Positions 47,148 through 55,531 of a stretch of DNA of 64,000 nucleotides are shown piece after piece (position 1 is the stretch's first letter; every line of letters begins with the position of its first letter). The translations under genes were made by a program, and so were the position numbers. The stretch is from Lachnospiraceae bacterium KM106-2 (GTDB lineage: Bacteria; Bacillota; Clostridia; Lachnospirales; Lachnospiraceae). The stretch covers positions 2,859,960-2,923,959 of the forward strand of contig AP018794.1 in NCBI GenBank assembly GCA_009731425.1, written 5' to 3'. Under the pieces are notes generated by a model. The model did not search any database. It had not been told where the DNA came from and worked only from the letters and a program-made list of their open reading frames with translations.

Positions 47148-48131
47148 CTACATTAACTGTTTCAACTGCATTCTTATTTCCTCTTCATTACCTCCGAAGA
47201 TTCGATGCATAAAACATACCATAAATTCAAAACGATCTACTCTTGTTAAGACGACACTATTCTTATCTTTCTTCCAGAAGTCCATTGCATCGACCACCGA
47301 CTGGCCAATACAGACTCCCTCTGTCTCAACAGTTGTAAATGCCTCAAACCCATGACATAAATCAGGTTTCATAAAATAAGCGACCGCAAGCGGATCATTG
47401 ATCACACATCCGATAATTTTTTCATATTCCCAATGAAAATCAAAATAAAATTGAACGATTGATTCTACAAAGGATCCTCTTTCCTTGTCTAAACGTTTTG
47501 CGTAAGATACCAAAGATGGTGTTAATACGATTTCTCTCGTGACATCGAGTCCCACCATATGTATCTTCTTTCCGATGATAGCCATTTGTTCATAAACATA
47601 TTTTGCAGCATGAGGATCACACCAGTAATTATACTCCGCAACCGGTGAACAATTGCCATGACTTCTAAAATTGCCTCCCATAGAAACCATTTGTTCCATT
47701 TTACGAAAGGCTTCTAAGTCTAATTCCATTGCCTTGGCCAAATTGGTCATAGGACCTAATGCAATAATCGATAACTGCTCCTCTTGCTTTAACATGTTTA
47801 CAATAAATTCTGCTGCATGAGTCTTTCTTATCCCCTCATCTACATGAGGAAAGTTAGTTTCTCCAAGACCGTCCATGCCATGAGTATCCTGCGCACTAAT
47901 ATAATCTCGTACTAATGGATGCTCTGCACCTAGATAAACAGGAATATCCAGACGGTCCATTCTTTTTAACACCTTAATCGCATTTTCTACTCCAATAGAT
48001 GCTGGAACATTTCCACATACGGTAGTAATACCAATTACTTCTAGTTCTTCCGATGACAATGCTAGCATTAGTGCTAAGCTATCATCAATTCCAGGATCAC
48101 AATCGATAATGACTTTACGTTTTACATTCAT
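47148..48131 (-). CDS. queK: queuosine nucleoside hydrolase
   Basis: A 327-residue inosine/uridine-type nucleoside hydrolase with the calcium motif DCDPGIDD (residues 10-17), ITTVCGNVPAS and NYWCDPHAA blocks. By context this is QueK, which releases queuine from queuosine or its phosphate. It is the first gene of the operon, 122 bases after the leader terminator, with a GGAGAG site. The family alone would only indicate an N-ribohydrolase; the riboswitch and the two partner genes give the substrate. Confidence 0.84.
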   Translation of the reverse strand: MNVKRKVIIDCDPGIDDSLALMLALSSEELEVIGITTVCGNVPASIGVENAIKVLKRMDRLDIPVYLGAEHPLVRDYISAQDTHGMDGLGETNFPHVDEGIRKTHAAEFIVNMLKQEEQLSIIALGPMTNLAKAMELDLEAFRKMEQMVSMGGNFRSHGNCSPVAEYNYWCDPHAAKYVYEQMAIIGKKIHMVGLDVTREIVLTPSLVSYAKRLDKERGSFVESIVQFYFDFHWEYEKIIGCVINDPLAVAYFMKPDLCHGFEAFTTVETEGVCIGQSVVDAMDFWKKDKNSVVLTRVDRFEFMVCFMHRIFGGNEEEIRMQLKQLM

Positions 48132-48200
48132 TTTGTTAACTCTCCTTTTCTTAGAACTTCAAGAAAGGATTTCTTATAGAATAATTGCACAATTGCGTAA

Positions 48201-48244
48201 AGAAGAAAGAGTTTGACTTACCTCTTTTTTAGAAAGCCTTTTTT
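48201..48244 (+). repeat. intergenic dispersed element, shortened copy B
   Basis: It reads AGAAGAAAGAGTTTGACTTA and then TTAGAAAGCCTTTTTT, matching both ends of copy A at 34601 without the middle. It lies in the queK leader after the terminator. Confidence 0.5.
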
Positions 48245-48253
48245 CTGTAAACT

Positions 48254-48280
48254 AAAAAACCAGTTTCCTAAGGAAACTGG
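48254..48280 (-). terminator. riboswitch expression-platform terminator
   Basis: On the minus strand, CCAGTTTCC-TTA-GGAAACTGG is followed by TTTTTT. It lies between the preQ1 aptamer and queK. Its TCCTTAG can pair instead with CTAAGGA at the aptamer 3' end, giving an antiterminator. Confidence 0.9.
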
Positions 48281-48344
48281 CTATAACAAAGCAATCTGCC
48301 GCTCGATAGCGCCAAATATGTACAATTGCTCTATAATATTATCA

Positions 48345-48381
48345 TCCTTAGTTTTTTATACTGGGAAGTTTTCGAACCAGT
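48345..48381 (-). promoter_or_regulatory. preQ1-I riboswitch aptamer
   Basis: On the minus strand the element begins ACTGGTTCGAAAACTTCCCA and ends GTATAAAAAACTAAGGA. CTGG pairs with CCAG as P1, the short loop supplies the ligand pocket, and the A-rich ATAAAAAACTAAGG tail is the diagnostic pseudoknot strand of preQ1-I. It controls the queuosine salvage operon. A 5-bp hairpin (AGAGT/ACTCT, 48384-48400) lies just upstream. Confidence 0.88.
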
Positions 48382-48425
48382 CCAGAGTTCTCACTCTGAT
48401 TTTTGATAAATGCATTCGTTTATTT

Positions 48426-48454
48426 AGTATAGCAAATGGCGTTCTTTCTGTAAA
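48426..48454 (-). promoter_or_regulatory. promoter of the queuosine salvage operon
   Basis: On the minus strand, TTTACA at 48449-48454, 17 bp, and TATACT at 48426-48431. The start near 48419 leaves the whole aptamer in the leader. The gap 48132-48563 is therefore a regulatory region on the minus strand; a plus-strand TATAAT at 48527-48532 may serve the TspO-like gene. Confidence 0.8.
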
Positions 48455-48563
48455 GGCTAATGAACGTGCCAGATTAGAACTTTTTATTCGTACCAGAATC
48501 ATAGCATTTCTATCATTTATTTTGCATATAATGATACTAGCACAAAACATAAAAGGTGAAGAT

Positions 48564-49043
48564 ATGAACGCAATGCAAAAACGTTTTCAGCTGGTATTAA
48601 GTTTCTTTCCAGCCTTTTTTATCTGGTTTCTAACACTCATCATGAATTATTCTGATATACGATATCTATTTTCAAGACTAGACCTTCCAGCTCTGATGCC
48701 GGGAAGATTCTTATACATATTCCTATGGCTGATCATTTATTTAGTCTTAGGGGCAGCAACCTATAATATGTTAGACTCTCGGGCATTTGAAGATCAAAAA
48801 CGTAACGCTCTGTTACTCTATTATGGCGGAATCTTATTAAATTTCTTATGGCCATTTGTTTTTTGGCAGATGAGACGATACGGACTGGCATTCATAATTT
48901 TAATTCTTTTGGATTTATCCATTGCTCCCTGTATCATAAGTTACCACCGAATCCGTTCCATTGCCGGCACCTTAATGATCATAGCCGGTGTCTGGTACCT
49001 CTTTCTAACCTATTGGAATTTTGCGATTATATTACTTAACTAG
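48564..49043 (+). CDS. TspO/MBR-family membrane protein
   Basis: A 159-residue protein with five hydrophobic helices. The pattern LWLIIYLVLGAATYNM, LLYYGGILLNFLWPFVFW and GVWYLFLTYWNFAIILLN fits the TspO/peripheral benzodiazepine receptor family, whose members bind porphyrins and sterols. The ATG at 48564 has AAAGGTGA upstream. A longer frame from 48213 would run through the riboswitch region and is rejected. The next gene starts 12 bases later. The ligand is not evident, and no tetrapyrrole genes are near. Confidence 0.85.
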   Translation: MNAMQKRFQLVLSFFPAFFIWFLTLIMNYSDIRYLFSRLDLPALMPGRFLYIFLWLIIYLVLGAATYNMLDSRAFEDQKRNALLLYYGGILLNFLWPFVFWQMRRYGLAFIILILLDLSIAPCIISYHRIRSIAGTLMIIAGVWYLFLTYWNFAIILLN

Positions 49044-49054
49044 GAGCGATTATT

Positions 49055-49579
49055 TTGGGCAAATATCGATTACTTTTTCATGAGATTATCGGCTTTACTC
49101 TAGTTACGATACTAGGTATCCTGAATCATTTCATTTATGAATGGAGTAATAAAAATTCTATCATCGGACTTTTTGCTGCCACCAGTGAAAGCACTTGGGA
49201 ACATCTAAAATTATTATTTATTCCGTTTCTTATCATTACGATCATAGAATACTATATTCTTGGCAAACGCTATAATAATTTTCTACTATATAAACTATTT
49301 GGTGTCTTGCTCGGTATGCTTTTTATCATTGTTGCATTTTATCTTTTTACTGGGATCTTAGGCCGTGACTTCCTCTGGATCGATATCACAATCTTCATCC
49401 TTGGTGTCTTTTTCTCGTTTTACTATAGTCATCGCTTTATCTTACGGAATCCAGTAAAAAAAGACCGTAGTCTAATTGGTGTTATCGGGCTCATCCTATT
49501 TACTTTACTTTTTATTGTTTTTACTTATCTTCCTCCAGAAATTCCTCTCTTTACACCTCCAGATAGCTATCTATCTTAA
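49055..49579 (+). CDS. polytopic membrane protein (DUF6512-like)
   Basis: A 174-residue protein with about five membrane helices. WEHLKLLFIPFLI after ATSEST is a conserved-looking block of this family of unknown function. The start is TTG at 49055, supported by TAGGAGCG at 8 bases; no ATG is placed suitably. It is cotranscribed with the TspO-like gene. No function is assigned. Confidence 0.75.
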   Translation: MGKYRLLFHEIIGFTLVTILGILNHFIYEWSNKNSIIGLFAATSESTWEHLKLLFIPFLIITIIEYYILGKRYNNFLLYKLFGVLLGMLFIIVAFYLFTGILGRDFLWIDITIFILGVFFSFYYSHRFILRNPVKKDRSLIGVIGLILFTLLFIVFTYLPPEIPLFTPPDSYLS

Positions 49580-49620
49580 TTTAGATGTTCCGTTCTCTAT
49601 CATATTTCTTACCCCCTAAC

Positions 49621-49652
49621 AAGAGAGAGCCTGCTTACGCAGGCTCTCTCTT
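49621..49652. terminator. bidirectional terminator-like hairpin
   Basis: AAGAGAGAGCCTGC and GCAGGCTCTCTCTT form a 14-bp stem with loop TTAC between convergent genes. T runs are weak. Confidence 0.75.
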
Positions 49653-49674
49653 CTGAATTAAAACACTTATTCTT

Positions 49675-50760
49675 TTAGTTCGATATTCTTTCCCAACTAA
49701 TTAATTTACCATAATAAAAATAAACATAGAGGGTATCATCGTCATTATAATAAATCCATTGCTCATAATTTCCAGAATCATAAACATTAACCTTATCTGG
49801 AGCTCCCCATGTAGTCGACCTCATCTGTTTCCTTGTCATCCCTTTATCAATGCCATTTTTCAAATAAATCTTATCCTGATATTTTCCCATATCCTGATTA
49901 AATTTATTTCTCAGTACAACCGTTACCTTTGCTCCAACTTTTTGTTTTGGAATAGAGATTACAAACTTTTTATTCTTTCCATAAATCTTTCCCTTGTATT
50001 TCTTTCCAGATATCTTGACAACTATCTTATCGCCTTTCACAGCACCTGATACTGTTCCTTTTATCTTTCTCGTTTTAACAGTTAACCAGCTCTTCACATT
50101 AATTTTAACAGCGGTATTGGCTACCTTTCCTTTTTTCTCATTCTTATTTCCGGATAACTCATTCACCACACTAAACTTATAGTAGGTATTAATCTTTGTA
50201 TACGGAATTTTAATTGTAAACGCTCCCTCTTCATCTGCTCTCACTTTGTATTTCTTTGAACCTAATTTTAGCTGTACCACAGCCCCCGGTTCCGTTGTTC
50301 CTTTTACTTTTGTCGTATGACAATTAATCTTATCAAAAGATAATTCCGGTTTATCCTTTGAATGTTTTACGGTATAACTCTTAGAAAATACTTCTCCTGT
50401 TGCTATGTCCTGAACCTGAATTGTATATTCGGTTCCTACTTTATAATACTCTGGGAGTTCTCCATAAAAATATAGATTATCCTGATAATCATCATCCTTT
50501 ACATCACATTGATAAGAATCTCCATTAATTACAACAAAAACATAGTATCCTGATTCTCCATTGTATACATCATCTTCATAATCTTCTTCAACCTCAAATG
50601 TTCCACTAATAATATTAGAATCATCGTACAATATGTACTCCCGCTCAATAGAAAGTCTGTTATCATCTGCTGCCTTTCCATAATTGCTTGATATTACTAT
50701 ACTTAAACTACATATGAAAAGAAGTCCTAACTGAATAATCCTCTTTTTTTTCAACGTCAT
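49675..50760 (-). CDS. secreted Ig-like domain protein, unknown function
   Basis: A 361-residue exported protein. Signal peptide to about residue 30 (GKA-AD). Two bacterial Ig-like modules follow: KVKGTTEPGAVVQLKLGSKK (about 150-215) and KIKGTVSGAVKGDKIVVKIS (about 235-290). The C-terminus (MTRKQMRSTTWGAPDKVN...EQWIYY) resembles small lipoprotein repeat domains of the BamE/SmpA type. The ATG at 50760 has AAAGGTG at 7 bases, and a GTG 9 bases earlier overlaps that site. A surface role is likely; nothing more can be said. Confidence 0.82.
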   Translation of the reverse strand: MTLKKKRIIQLGLLFICSLSIVISSNYGKAADDNRLSIEREYILYDDSNIISGTFEVEEDYEDDVYNGESGYYVFVVINGDSYQCDVKDDDYQDNLYFYGELPEYYKVGTEYTIQVQDIATGEVFSKSYTVKHSKDKPELSFDKINCHTTKVKGTTEPGAVVQLKLGSKKYKVRADEEGAFTIKIPYTKINTYYKFSVVNELSGNKNEKKGKVANTAVKINVKSWLTVKTRKIKGTVSGAVKGDKIVVKISGKKYKGKIYGKNKKFVISIPKQKVGAKVTVVLRNKFNQDMGKYQDKIYLKNGIDKGMTRKQMRSTTWGAPDKVNVYDSGNYEQWIYYNDDDTLYVYFYYGKLISWERISN

Positions 50761-50796
50761 AGGAATCACCTTTCTAAAAGACTCTAATTAATTGCG

Positions 50797-50830
50797 CAAA
50801 AATAGGAATGAAATTAATATTCCATTCCTA
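50797..50830 (-). terminator. terminator of glyA
   Basis: On the minus strand, TAGGAATG and CATTCCTA pair with a 12-base loop and are followed by TTTTTG. Confidence 0.82.
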
Positions 50831-50855
50831 CTCTTCTTTTGTTCCTTATTGATAA

Positions 50856-52094
50856 CTAATATAAAGGATATTTATCCGTTAATGACTTAACCATTGCCAT
50901 TGCTTTTTCCCTATTAGCATCTACATCATCGATCAATAATGCAATTGCCTCAGCGATGACATCCATATCTGCTTCCTTCATACCACGAGTTGTAACAGCT
51001 GCTGTACCAAGACGGATACCGCTTGTTACAAATGGGCTCTGAGGATCATTTGGAATTGTATTCTTGTTACATGTAATATTAGCTGCATCTAATAACTGTT
51101 CTGCTTCTTTACCCGTAACACCTTTACTCTGAAGATCAACAAGCATCAAATGATTATCCGTACCGCCAGATACAATATCAAATCCACGTTTCATCAATCC
51201 ATTCGCAAGTGCCTGTGCGTTTTTGATGATATTTGCTGCATATTCCTTAAAGGAAGGATCTAAAGCTTCTTTTAAACAGACCGCTTTCGCTGCGATCACA
51301 TGCATTAAAGGACCACCTTGTGTTCCAGGGAAAATAGCTTTATTCAGCTTCATCTCTTTTGCGAACTCTTCACTTGATAAGATCATGCCGCCACGAGGTC
51401 CACGTAATGTCTTATGAGTCGTTGTTGTTACAACATGAGCATAAGGAATTGGACTCTCATGTAAACCAGCTGCAACAAGACCAGCGATATGGGCCATATC
51501 TACCATAAGGTAAGCTCCTACTTCATCTGCAATCTCTCTAAATTTCTTAAAATCAATTTTTCTAGCATAAGCGCTCGCACCTGCAACGATCAACTTAGGT
51601 TTTGCTTCTAAAGCAATTCTTCGAACTTCATCATAATCAATGATACCCTGAGCATTTACTCCATAAGGTGTGATCTTAAAATAAGTTCCTGATACATTAA
51701 CTGGACTTCCATGTGTAAGATGACCGCCGTCACTTAATCCCATGCCCATTACTGTATCACCTGGCTTTAATAAAGCAAAAAATACTGCAAAGTTTGCTTG
51801 TGCTCCTGAATGTGGCTGAACATTGGCATATGTACAGCCAAATAATTTCTTTGCACGTTCAATTGCTAATGTTTCAACTACATCAACGTACTGGCATCCA
51901 CCATAATATCTTTTATTTGGATATCCTTCTGCATATTTATTCGTAAGAGGACTTCCCATAGCAGCCATAACTGCTTTACTAACAAAGTTTTCTGAAGCAA
52001 TTAATTCAATATGATCTTCTTGTCTACCAATCTCCTGCTTAATTGCAGCTGCAATCTCAGGATCAGCATTTGTAATATCTTCAAATTCAAACAT
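50856..52094 (-). CDS. glyA: serine hydroxymethyltransferase
   Basis: PLP enzyme of 412 residues interconverting serine and glycine with tetrahydrofolate. [15 protein letters not shown], the PLP lysine in [16 protein letters not shown], and [14 protein letters not shown] are all present. Full length; GGAGG precedes the ATG and TATAAT lies upstream near 52120. It is single, flanked by its own terminator. Together with the serine dehydratase at the window start it handles serine, but the two loci are 50 kb apart. Confidence 0.98.
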   Translation of the reverse strand: MFEFEDITNADPEIAAAIKQEIGRQEDHIELIASENFVSKAVMAAMGSPLTNKYAEGYPNKRYYGGCQYVDVVETLAIERAKKLFGCTYANVQPHSGAQANFAVFFALLKPGDTVMGMGLSDGGHLTHGSPVNVSGTYFKITPYGVNAQGIIDYDEVRRIALEAKPKLIVAGASAYARKIDFKKFREIADEVGAYLMVDMAHIAGLVAAGLHESPIPYAHVVTTTTHKTLRGPRGGMILSSEEFAKEMKLNKAIFPGTQGGPLMHVIAAKAVCLKEALDPSFKEYAANIIKNAQALANGLMKRGFDIVSGGTDNHLMLVDLQSKGVTGKEAEQLLDAANITCNKNTIPNDPQSPFVTSGIRLGTAAVTTRGMKEADMDVIAEAIALLIDDVDANREKAMAMVKSLTDKYPLY

Positions 52095-52175
52095 ATGATT
52101 TCCTCCATTTTATTCTTCTTAATTTCTACATATTATAACATAATAGAATACAGAATAGAATAGCACCTCACTTAA

Positions 52176-52942
52176 TTAAACAAACAAATCATACCCTAAC
52201 TTTATGATTAATAAAGCTACCACACCAATAAAGATAGGTCTGATGATTGCTTTTCCATTCTTAACAGCAAGACCACTTCCGACATAGTTACCTGCAATTC
52301 CAAATATAGCTGCTGGAATACCAATCTTCCATACGATCACTCCATGAAATGCAAACGTAACAAAAGCCGCCACATTAGACGCTAGATTCACTACTTTCGC
52401 ATTTCCACTCGCACACACAATATCATGATGCATACATATGCAGTAAGCTAGAATTAGAAATGTGCCCGTTCCCGGTCCTAAAAACCCATCATACATACCG
52501 ATAAAAAAACCAATCAGCATTGCATAAATGATGATCTTTTGCTTTGAAAGAGTCTCCACTTTCGACTCAGAACCAAAATCTTTTTTCATGATCATAATGA
52601 TACATATGATGGGAAGAGTTGCAATCAGAACTCCTTCCAGATATTTTTCATCTAAGATCAAATTCAGATTAGCACCGATAGGGGAACCGATTAATGCTGC
52701 TCCTGCAGATACCAAGGCCGTCAGATAATGAATCTTCTGTCCTTTCATAAAACGTAATGTAGATACCAGTGTTCCTAGAAAGGCACTACATTTATTCGTT
52801 GCAGTTGCAAGATGTGGTGGAAATCCTGCTACCAGATAAGCCGGCAAAGAAATCAATCCACCTCCCCAGCGATTGAATCTACAAATCCGGCAACAAACAC
52901 CATTGGGCAAATTATCATAAGTATTTTCATTGTTTCTGTCAT
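52176..52942 (-). pseudogene. TSUP (TauE/SafE) permease with a frameshift
   Basis: The main frame codes a seven- to eight-helix TSUP permease (GGGLISLPAYLVAGFPPHLATATNK and IGFFIGMYDGFLGPGTGTFLI). Its expected N-terminus lies in another frame: ATG at 52942, behind TAGGAGAG, gives MTETMKILMIICPMVFVAGF and then VDSIAG. The frames join at GGGG (52864-52867), where one extra G would restore FVDSIAGGGGLISLP. So either a 1-base deletion has broken the gene or the run was misread. An internal ATG at 52910 is out of frame with the natural start and is unlikely to be used. Family members export sulfite, sulfoacetate or related anions. Confidence 0.8.
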
Positions 52943-53015
52943 CTTAAGTCTCTCCTAATTAACTAGCAATAATATTATCCATTGTAACCTATCTGAAAGC
53001 TCCATGCAATGAAAT

Positions 53016-53055
53016 AGAGCATGAAGAACATAATTTATGAATTTCTTCACGCTCT
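53016..53055 (-). terminator. possible terminator after ptsI
   Basis: On the minus strand, AGAGCGTGAAGAA and TTCTTCATGCTCT pair with one G-U and a loop. The T run is poor. Confidence 0.45.
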
Positions 53056-53073
53056 AACTATTACTCATATAAT

Positions 53074-54711
53074 TTAGGAACGAAGTGCTGAAACGTCTGT
53101 CTCCCTAACTTTTTTACGTAATGGAAGAAGCATTGGTGCTGATACACTCAGCTCATCCATTCCCATTTTTAGAAACTCTTCTGTTAATGTTAAATCTGCA
53201 CCTAATTCACCACAGATTCCACACCAGATTCCTTCTTTGTGAGCATTATCTGCGATCATTCTTAATAATCTTAAAATTGCTTCATGGTGAGGATCATAAA
53301 TATGATCTAACTTTGGATTCTGACGATCCACTGCTAAAGTGTACTGTGTCAGATCATTTGTTCCAATGCTAAAGAAATCAACTTCTTTCGCTAGGAGATC
53401 ACTGATCACTGCTGCGGCCGGTGTCTCGATCATAATGCCCAATTCACACTGTTTGTAAGGAATTGATTGCTCCTCTAGCTCGTTTTGAACATCCCTTACG
53501 ATCTCTTTAATCTTCTTGACCTCTTCTACCGAAATGATCATCGGAAACATGATCGATACATTTCCATACATACTTGCACGATAAATCGCTCGTAGTTGTG
53601 TACGGAAAATATCCGTCTGATCTAGACAGATCCGAATTGCCCGATAGCCCATAGCAGGATTCTCTTCTTTCTCCAAGTTAAAATAATCAATCTGCTTATC
53701 CGCTCCAATATCCAATGTTCGAATAATAACCTTCTTACCATGCATATTCTCTGCTACCGTCTTATATGCAGTAAATTGCTGCTCCTCTGTAGGGAAATCG
53801 CTTGTCTCAAGATATAGAAATTCACTTCGAAATAATCCGACTCCCTCACCATCATTTGCTAGAACCTTTCCTACATCACTAGGGCTTCCAATATTACAGT
53901 ACAGATGGATCTTCTGACCATCCTTTGTAATACTCTCCTGACCCTTCAACTGATGTAGCAGCTGTTTCTTCTCTTGATCAGCTTCGTATTTCTTTCTTAG
54001 TTCCGTTTTCGTTGCCTCATCTGGTTCAAGATAGATGCTTCCGCTATATCCATCTACAATTGCTTCTTTCCCATTGTATTCATAACTAAGCTCCATATCT
54101 ATGTTGATCAAGGCAGGAATGTTCATTGTTCGGGCTAAAATTGCCGTATGTGAATTTGTAGAACCATGTACGGTGATAAATGATTTTACTCTATTTTTAT
54201 CTAATTGTACCGTTTCACTTGGTGCTAGATCATCCGCCAAGATAATCGTATTATCTGGCATGCTGTCTTTACTTCCATTGTTTCCTCCGAGTACTCCTAG
54301 CAGACGCTCCGATACATCCCTTACATCTGCTGCTCGTTCCTTCATATAAGCATCATCCATAGAAGCAAACATATTGGCAAAATTCTCTGCTGTCTGACCA
54401 ACAGCATATTCTGCATTAATGGACTGAGTTCTGATTATATTCTGGACCGATTCGATATAATCTAGATCATCCAACATCATTTGGTGTACCTCAAAAATCT
54501 GAGCATTTGCTTCTCCGACTTCCTTTAATGCCTTTTCATACAATTGCTGCAGCTGATGGATCGTTTCTGCTTTGCCCGTCTCAAATCGCTTGATCTCACC
54601 TTCAATATCATCTACTCGTTTCCGCTTGATCTGCTGCTCTTTTTTCTCGTAGATGAAAATGGTACCAAATGCGATGCCTCCAAATACGGCAGTTCCTTTA
54701 AATACTTTCAT
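53074..54711 (-). CDS. ptsI: PTS enzyme I (phosphoenolpyruvate-protein phosphotransferase)
   Basis: A 545-residue enzyme I. The phospho-accepting His188 is in GSTNSHTAILAR. The PEP-binding barrel shows GEGVGLFRSEFLYL, MGYRAIRICL, FSIGTNDLTQYTLAVDRQNP and the C-terminal GIWCGICGELGAD. It passes phosphate from PEP to HPr. It starts 6 bases after ptsH, so the two are one unit. The partner HPr has an unusual residue at position 46. No sugar-specific PTS complex is nearby except the orphan IIC at 1791. Confidence 0.96.
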   Translation of the reverse strand: MKVFKGTAVFGGIAFGTIFIYEKKEQQIKRKRVDDIEGEIKRFETGKAETIHQLQQLYEKALKEVGEANAQIFEVHQMMLDDLDYIESVQNIIRTQSINAEYAVGQTAENFANMFASMDDAYMKERAADVRDVSERLLGVLGGNNGSKDSMPDNTIILADDLAPSETVQLDKNRVKSFITVHGSTNSHTAILARTMNIPALINIDMELSYEYNGKEAIVDGYSGSIYLEPDEATKTELRKKYEADQEKKQLLHQLKGQESITKDGQKIHLYCNIGSPSDVGKVLANDGEGVGLFRSEFLYLETSDFPTEEQQFTAYKTVAENMHGKKVIIRTLDIGADKQIDYFNLEKEENPAMGYRAIRICLDQTDIFRTQLRAIYRASMYGNVSIMFPMIISVEEVKKIKEIVRDVQNELEEQSIPYKQCELGIMIETPAAAVISDLLAKEVDFFSIGTNDLTQYTLAVDRQNPKLDHIYDPHHEAILRLLRMIADNAHKEGIWCGICGELGADLTLTEEFLKMGMDELSVSAPMLLPLRKKVRETDVSALRS

Positions 54712-54717
54712 TGTTAT

Positions 54718-54975
54718 CTATAAGTTTCCTTTCATAAATGATTCTAATCCTGCAGCAGCTTCTTCCTCATCCTCACCGGAAATATGAAATACGACCTCCT
54801 GTCCTGCTTTAATTCCCAATCCCATGATTCCAAAGATTCTCTTAGCATCTACCTGCATTCCATCCCGTTCAATCTTAACTTCACTTTGATAGGCAGTTGC
54901 CTCTTTTACTAAAGCTCCTGCTGGTCTTGCATGCATTCCTTGAGGATCTGTAATTGTATACTTAAATGTTTTCAT
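54718..54975 (-). CDS. ptsH: HPr phosphocarrier protein lacking regulatory Ser46
   Basis: An 85-residue HPr. The catalytic His15 is in GMHARPAG. Position 46, normally Ser in Firmicutes HPr (KSIMGVMSLG) and the target of HPr kinase, is Arg here (KRIFGIMGLG). The ATG at 54975 has AAAGGAGTAAG upstream; the longer frame to 55044 starts inside the promoter. It transfers phosphate from enzyme I to IIA proteins but should not enter CcpA-type control through Ser46. It could be a second or specialised HPr. Confidence 0.93.
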   Translation of the reverse strand: MKTFKYTITDPQGMHARPAGALVKEATAYQSEVKIERDGMQVDAKRIFGIMGLGIKAGQEVVFHISGEDEEEAAAGLESFMKGNL

Positions 54976-55015
54976 ATCTCTTACTCCTTTTCTACAAAAT
55001 GACTTAATTAAAGTA

Positions 55016-55044
55016 TTTATATTTTCTTTCCAAAATATGCACAA
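55016..55044 (-). promoter_or_regulatory. promoter of ptsH-ptsI
   Basis: On the minus strand, TTGTGC at 55039-55044, 17 bp, and TATAAA at 55016-55021; start near 55009. Confidence 0.6.
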
Positions 55045-55045
55045 A

Positions 55046-55094
55046 AAAATACCGTTACAAAACCACCCTACTTTTGGTTTTGTAACGGTATTTT
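55046..55094. terminator. terminator of agrD
   Basis: AAAATACCGTTACAAAACCA and TGGTTTTGTAACGGTATTTT form a perfect 20-bp stem. It ends the agrD transcript before ptsH. Confidence 0.92.
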
Positions 55095-55222
55095 CTATAA
55101 TAAATACTCCCCTTGTGTTTCATAACAATTGCAACAGCTCTATATTCACTAAAAAGTACAGGCAATTTAGCAAATTTAGAACTGTTAAACAACTGTTACT
55201 CCCTCATGAAACTAAATAAAAA

Positions 55223-55360
55223 CTATTTTACTTTGTGAAATTGTTTCATCATTGCTGGTTCCTTTGGTTGATTAAACCAAGTAATGCATGCTTGATTAGC
55301 TGCTTTCTTACCCAGTGCTAATGCTGCATCTGCAACTTTCTTACTAGCGTTGTTTAACAT
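55223..55360 (-). CDS. agrD: AgrD-type cyclic autoinducer peptide precursor
   Basis: A 45-residue precursor: amphipathic, lysine-rich N-terminal leader (residues 1-23), core with Cys25 in ACITWFNQPKEP, and a charged tail (AMMKQFHKVK). The leader-Cys-aromatic-QPKEP pattern is that of AgrD peptides, where AgrB cuts after the ring and joins the C-terminus to the Cys thiol. The likely ring is Cys25-Phe29 (CITWF), five residues, by analogy with the clostridial AgrD ring of similar size. AAGGAGGGA precedes the ATG by 7 bases. It is the fourth gene in order after agrB, the regulator and the kinase, but has its own promoter and terminator. Ordinary gene callers would miss it. Confidence 0.88.
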   Translation of the reverse strand: MLNNASKKVADAALALGKKAANQACITWFNQPKEPAMMKQFHKVK

Positions 55361-55425
55361 ATGTATTCCCTCCTTATTTTGTCTTATTGTATTAATAAAC
55401 TAGTCATATCTCTTCTGTAATTCTC

Positions 55426-55453
55426 ATTCTACACCTTATTTTGTAAAATTCAA
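55426..55453 (-). promoter_or_regulatory. promoter of agrD
   Basis: On the minus strand, TTGAAT at 55448-55453, 16 bp, and TAGAAT at 55426-55431; start near 55419 gives a 59-base leader. Confidence 0.65.
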
Positions 55454-55460
55454 TACGTCA

Positions 55461-55496
55461 ATACCAAAGTGTCGGTTTTTTGATACCAAAGTGTCG
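55461..55496 (-). promoter_or_regulatory. LytTR-type direct repeat upstream of agrD
   Basis: ATACCAAAGTGTCG occurs twice (55461 and 55483 on the plus strand), 22 bp apart, two helical turns. The nearer AAAGTGT core begins 13 bp from the -35. LytTR regulators such as AgrA bind 9-bp direct repeats with such spacing. Confidence 0.7.
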
Positions 55497-55506
55497 ATTT
55501 TTTAGT

Positions 55507-55531
55507 TAAATGCCCTTATTTAGGGCATTTA
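55507..55531 (-). terminator. hairpin at the end of the kinase gene
   Basis: TAAATGCCCT and AGGGCATTTA form a 10-bp stem with loop TATTT that overlaps the kinase stop. The following bases are A-rich, not T-rich, on the minus strand, so termination would be weak. Confidence 0.45.

Noticed and set aside
48213..48563. Upstream extension of the TspO-like protein
   Set aside because: The segment is antisense to the preQ1 riboswitch leader, while AAAGGTGA before 48564 marks the real start.
54976..55044. N-terminal extension of HPr
   Set aside because: It would start within the promoter, and HPr proteins begin at the methionine at 54975.
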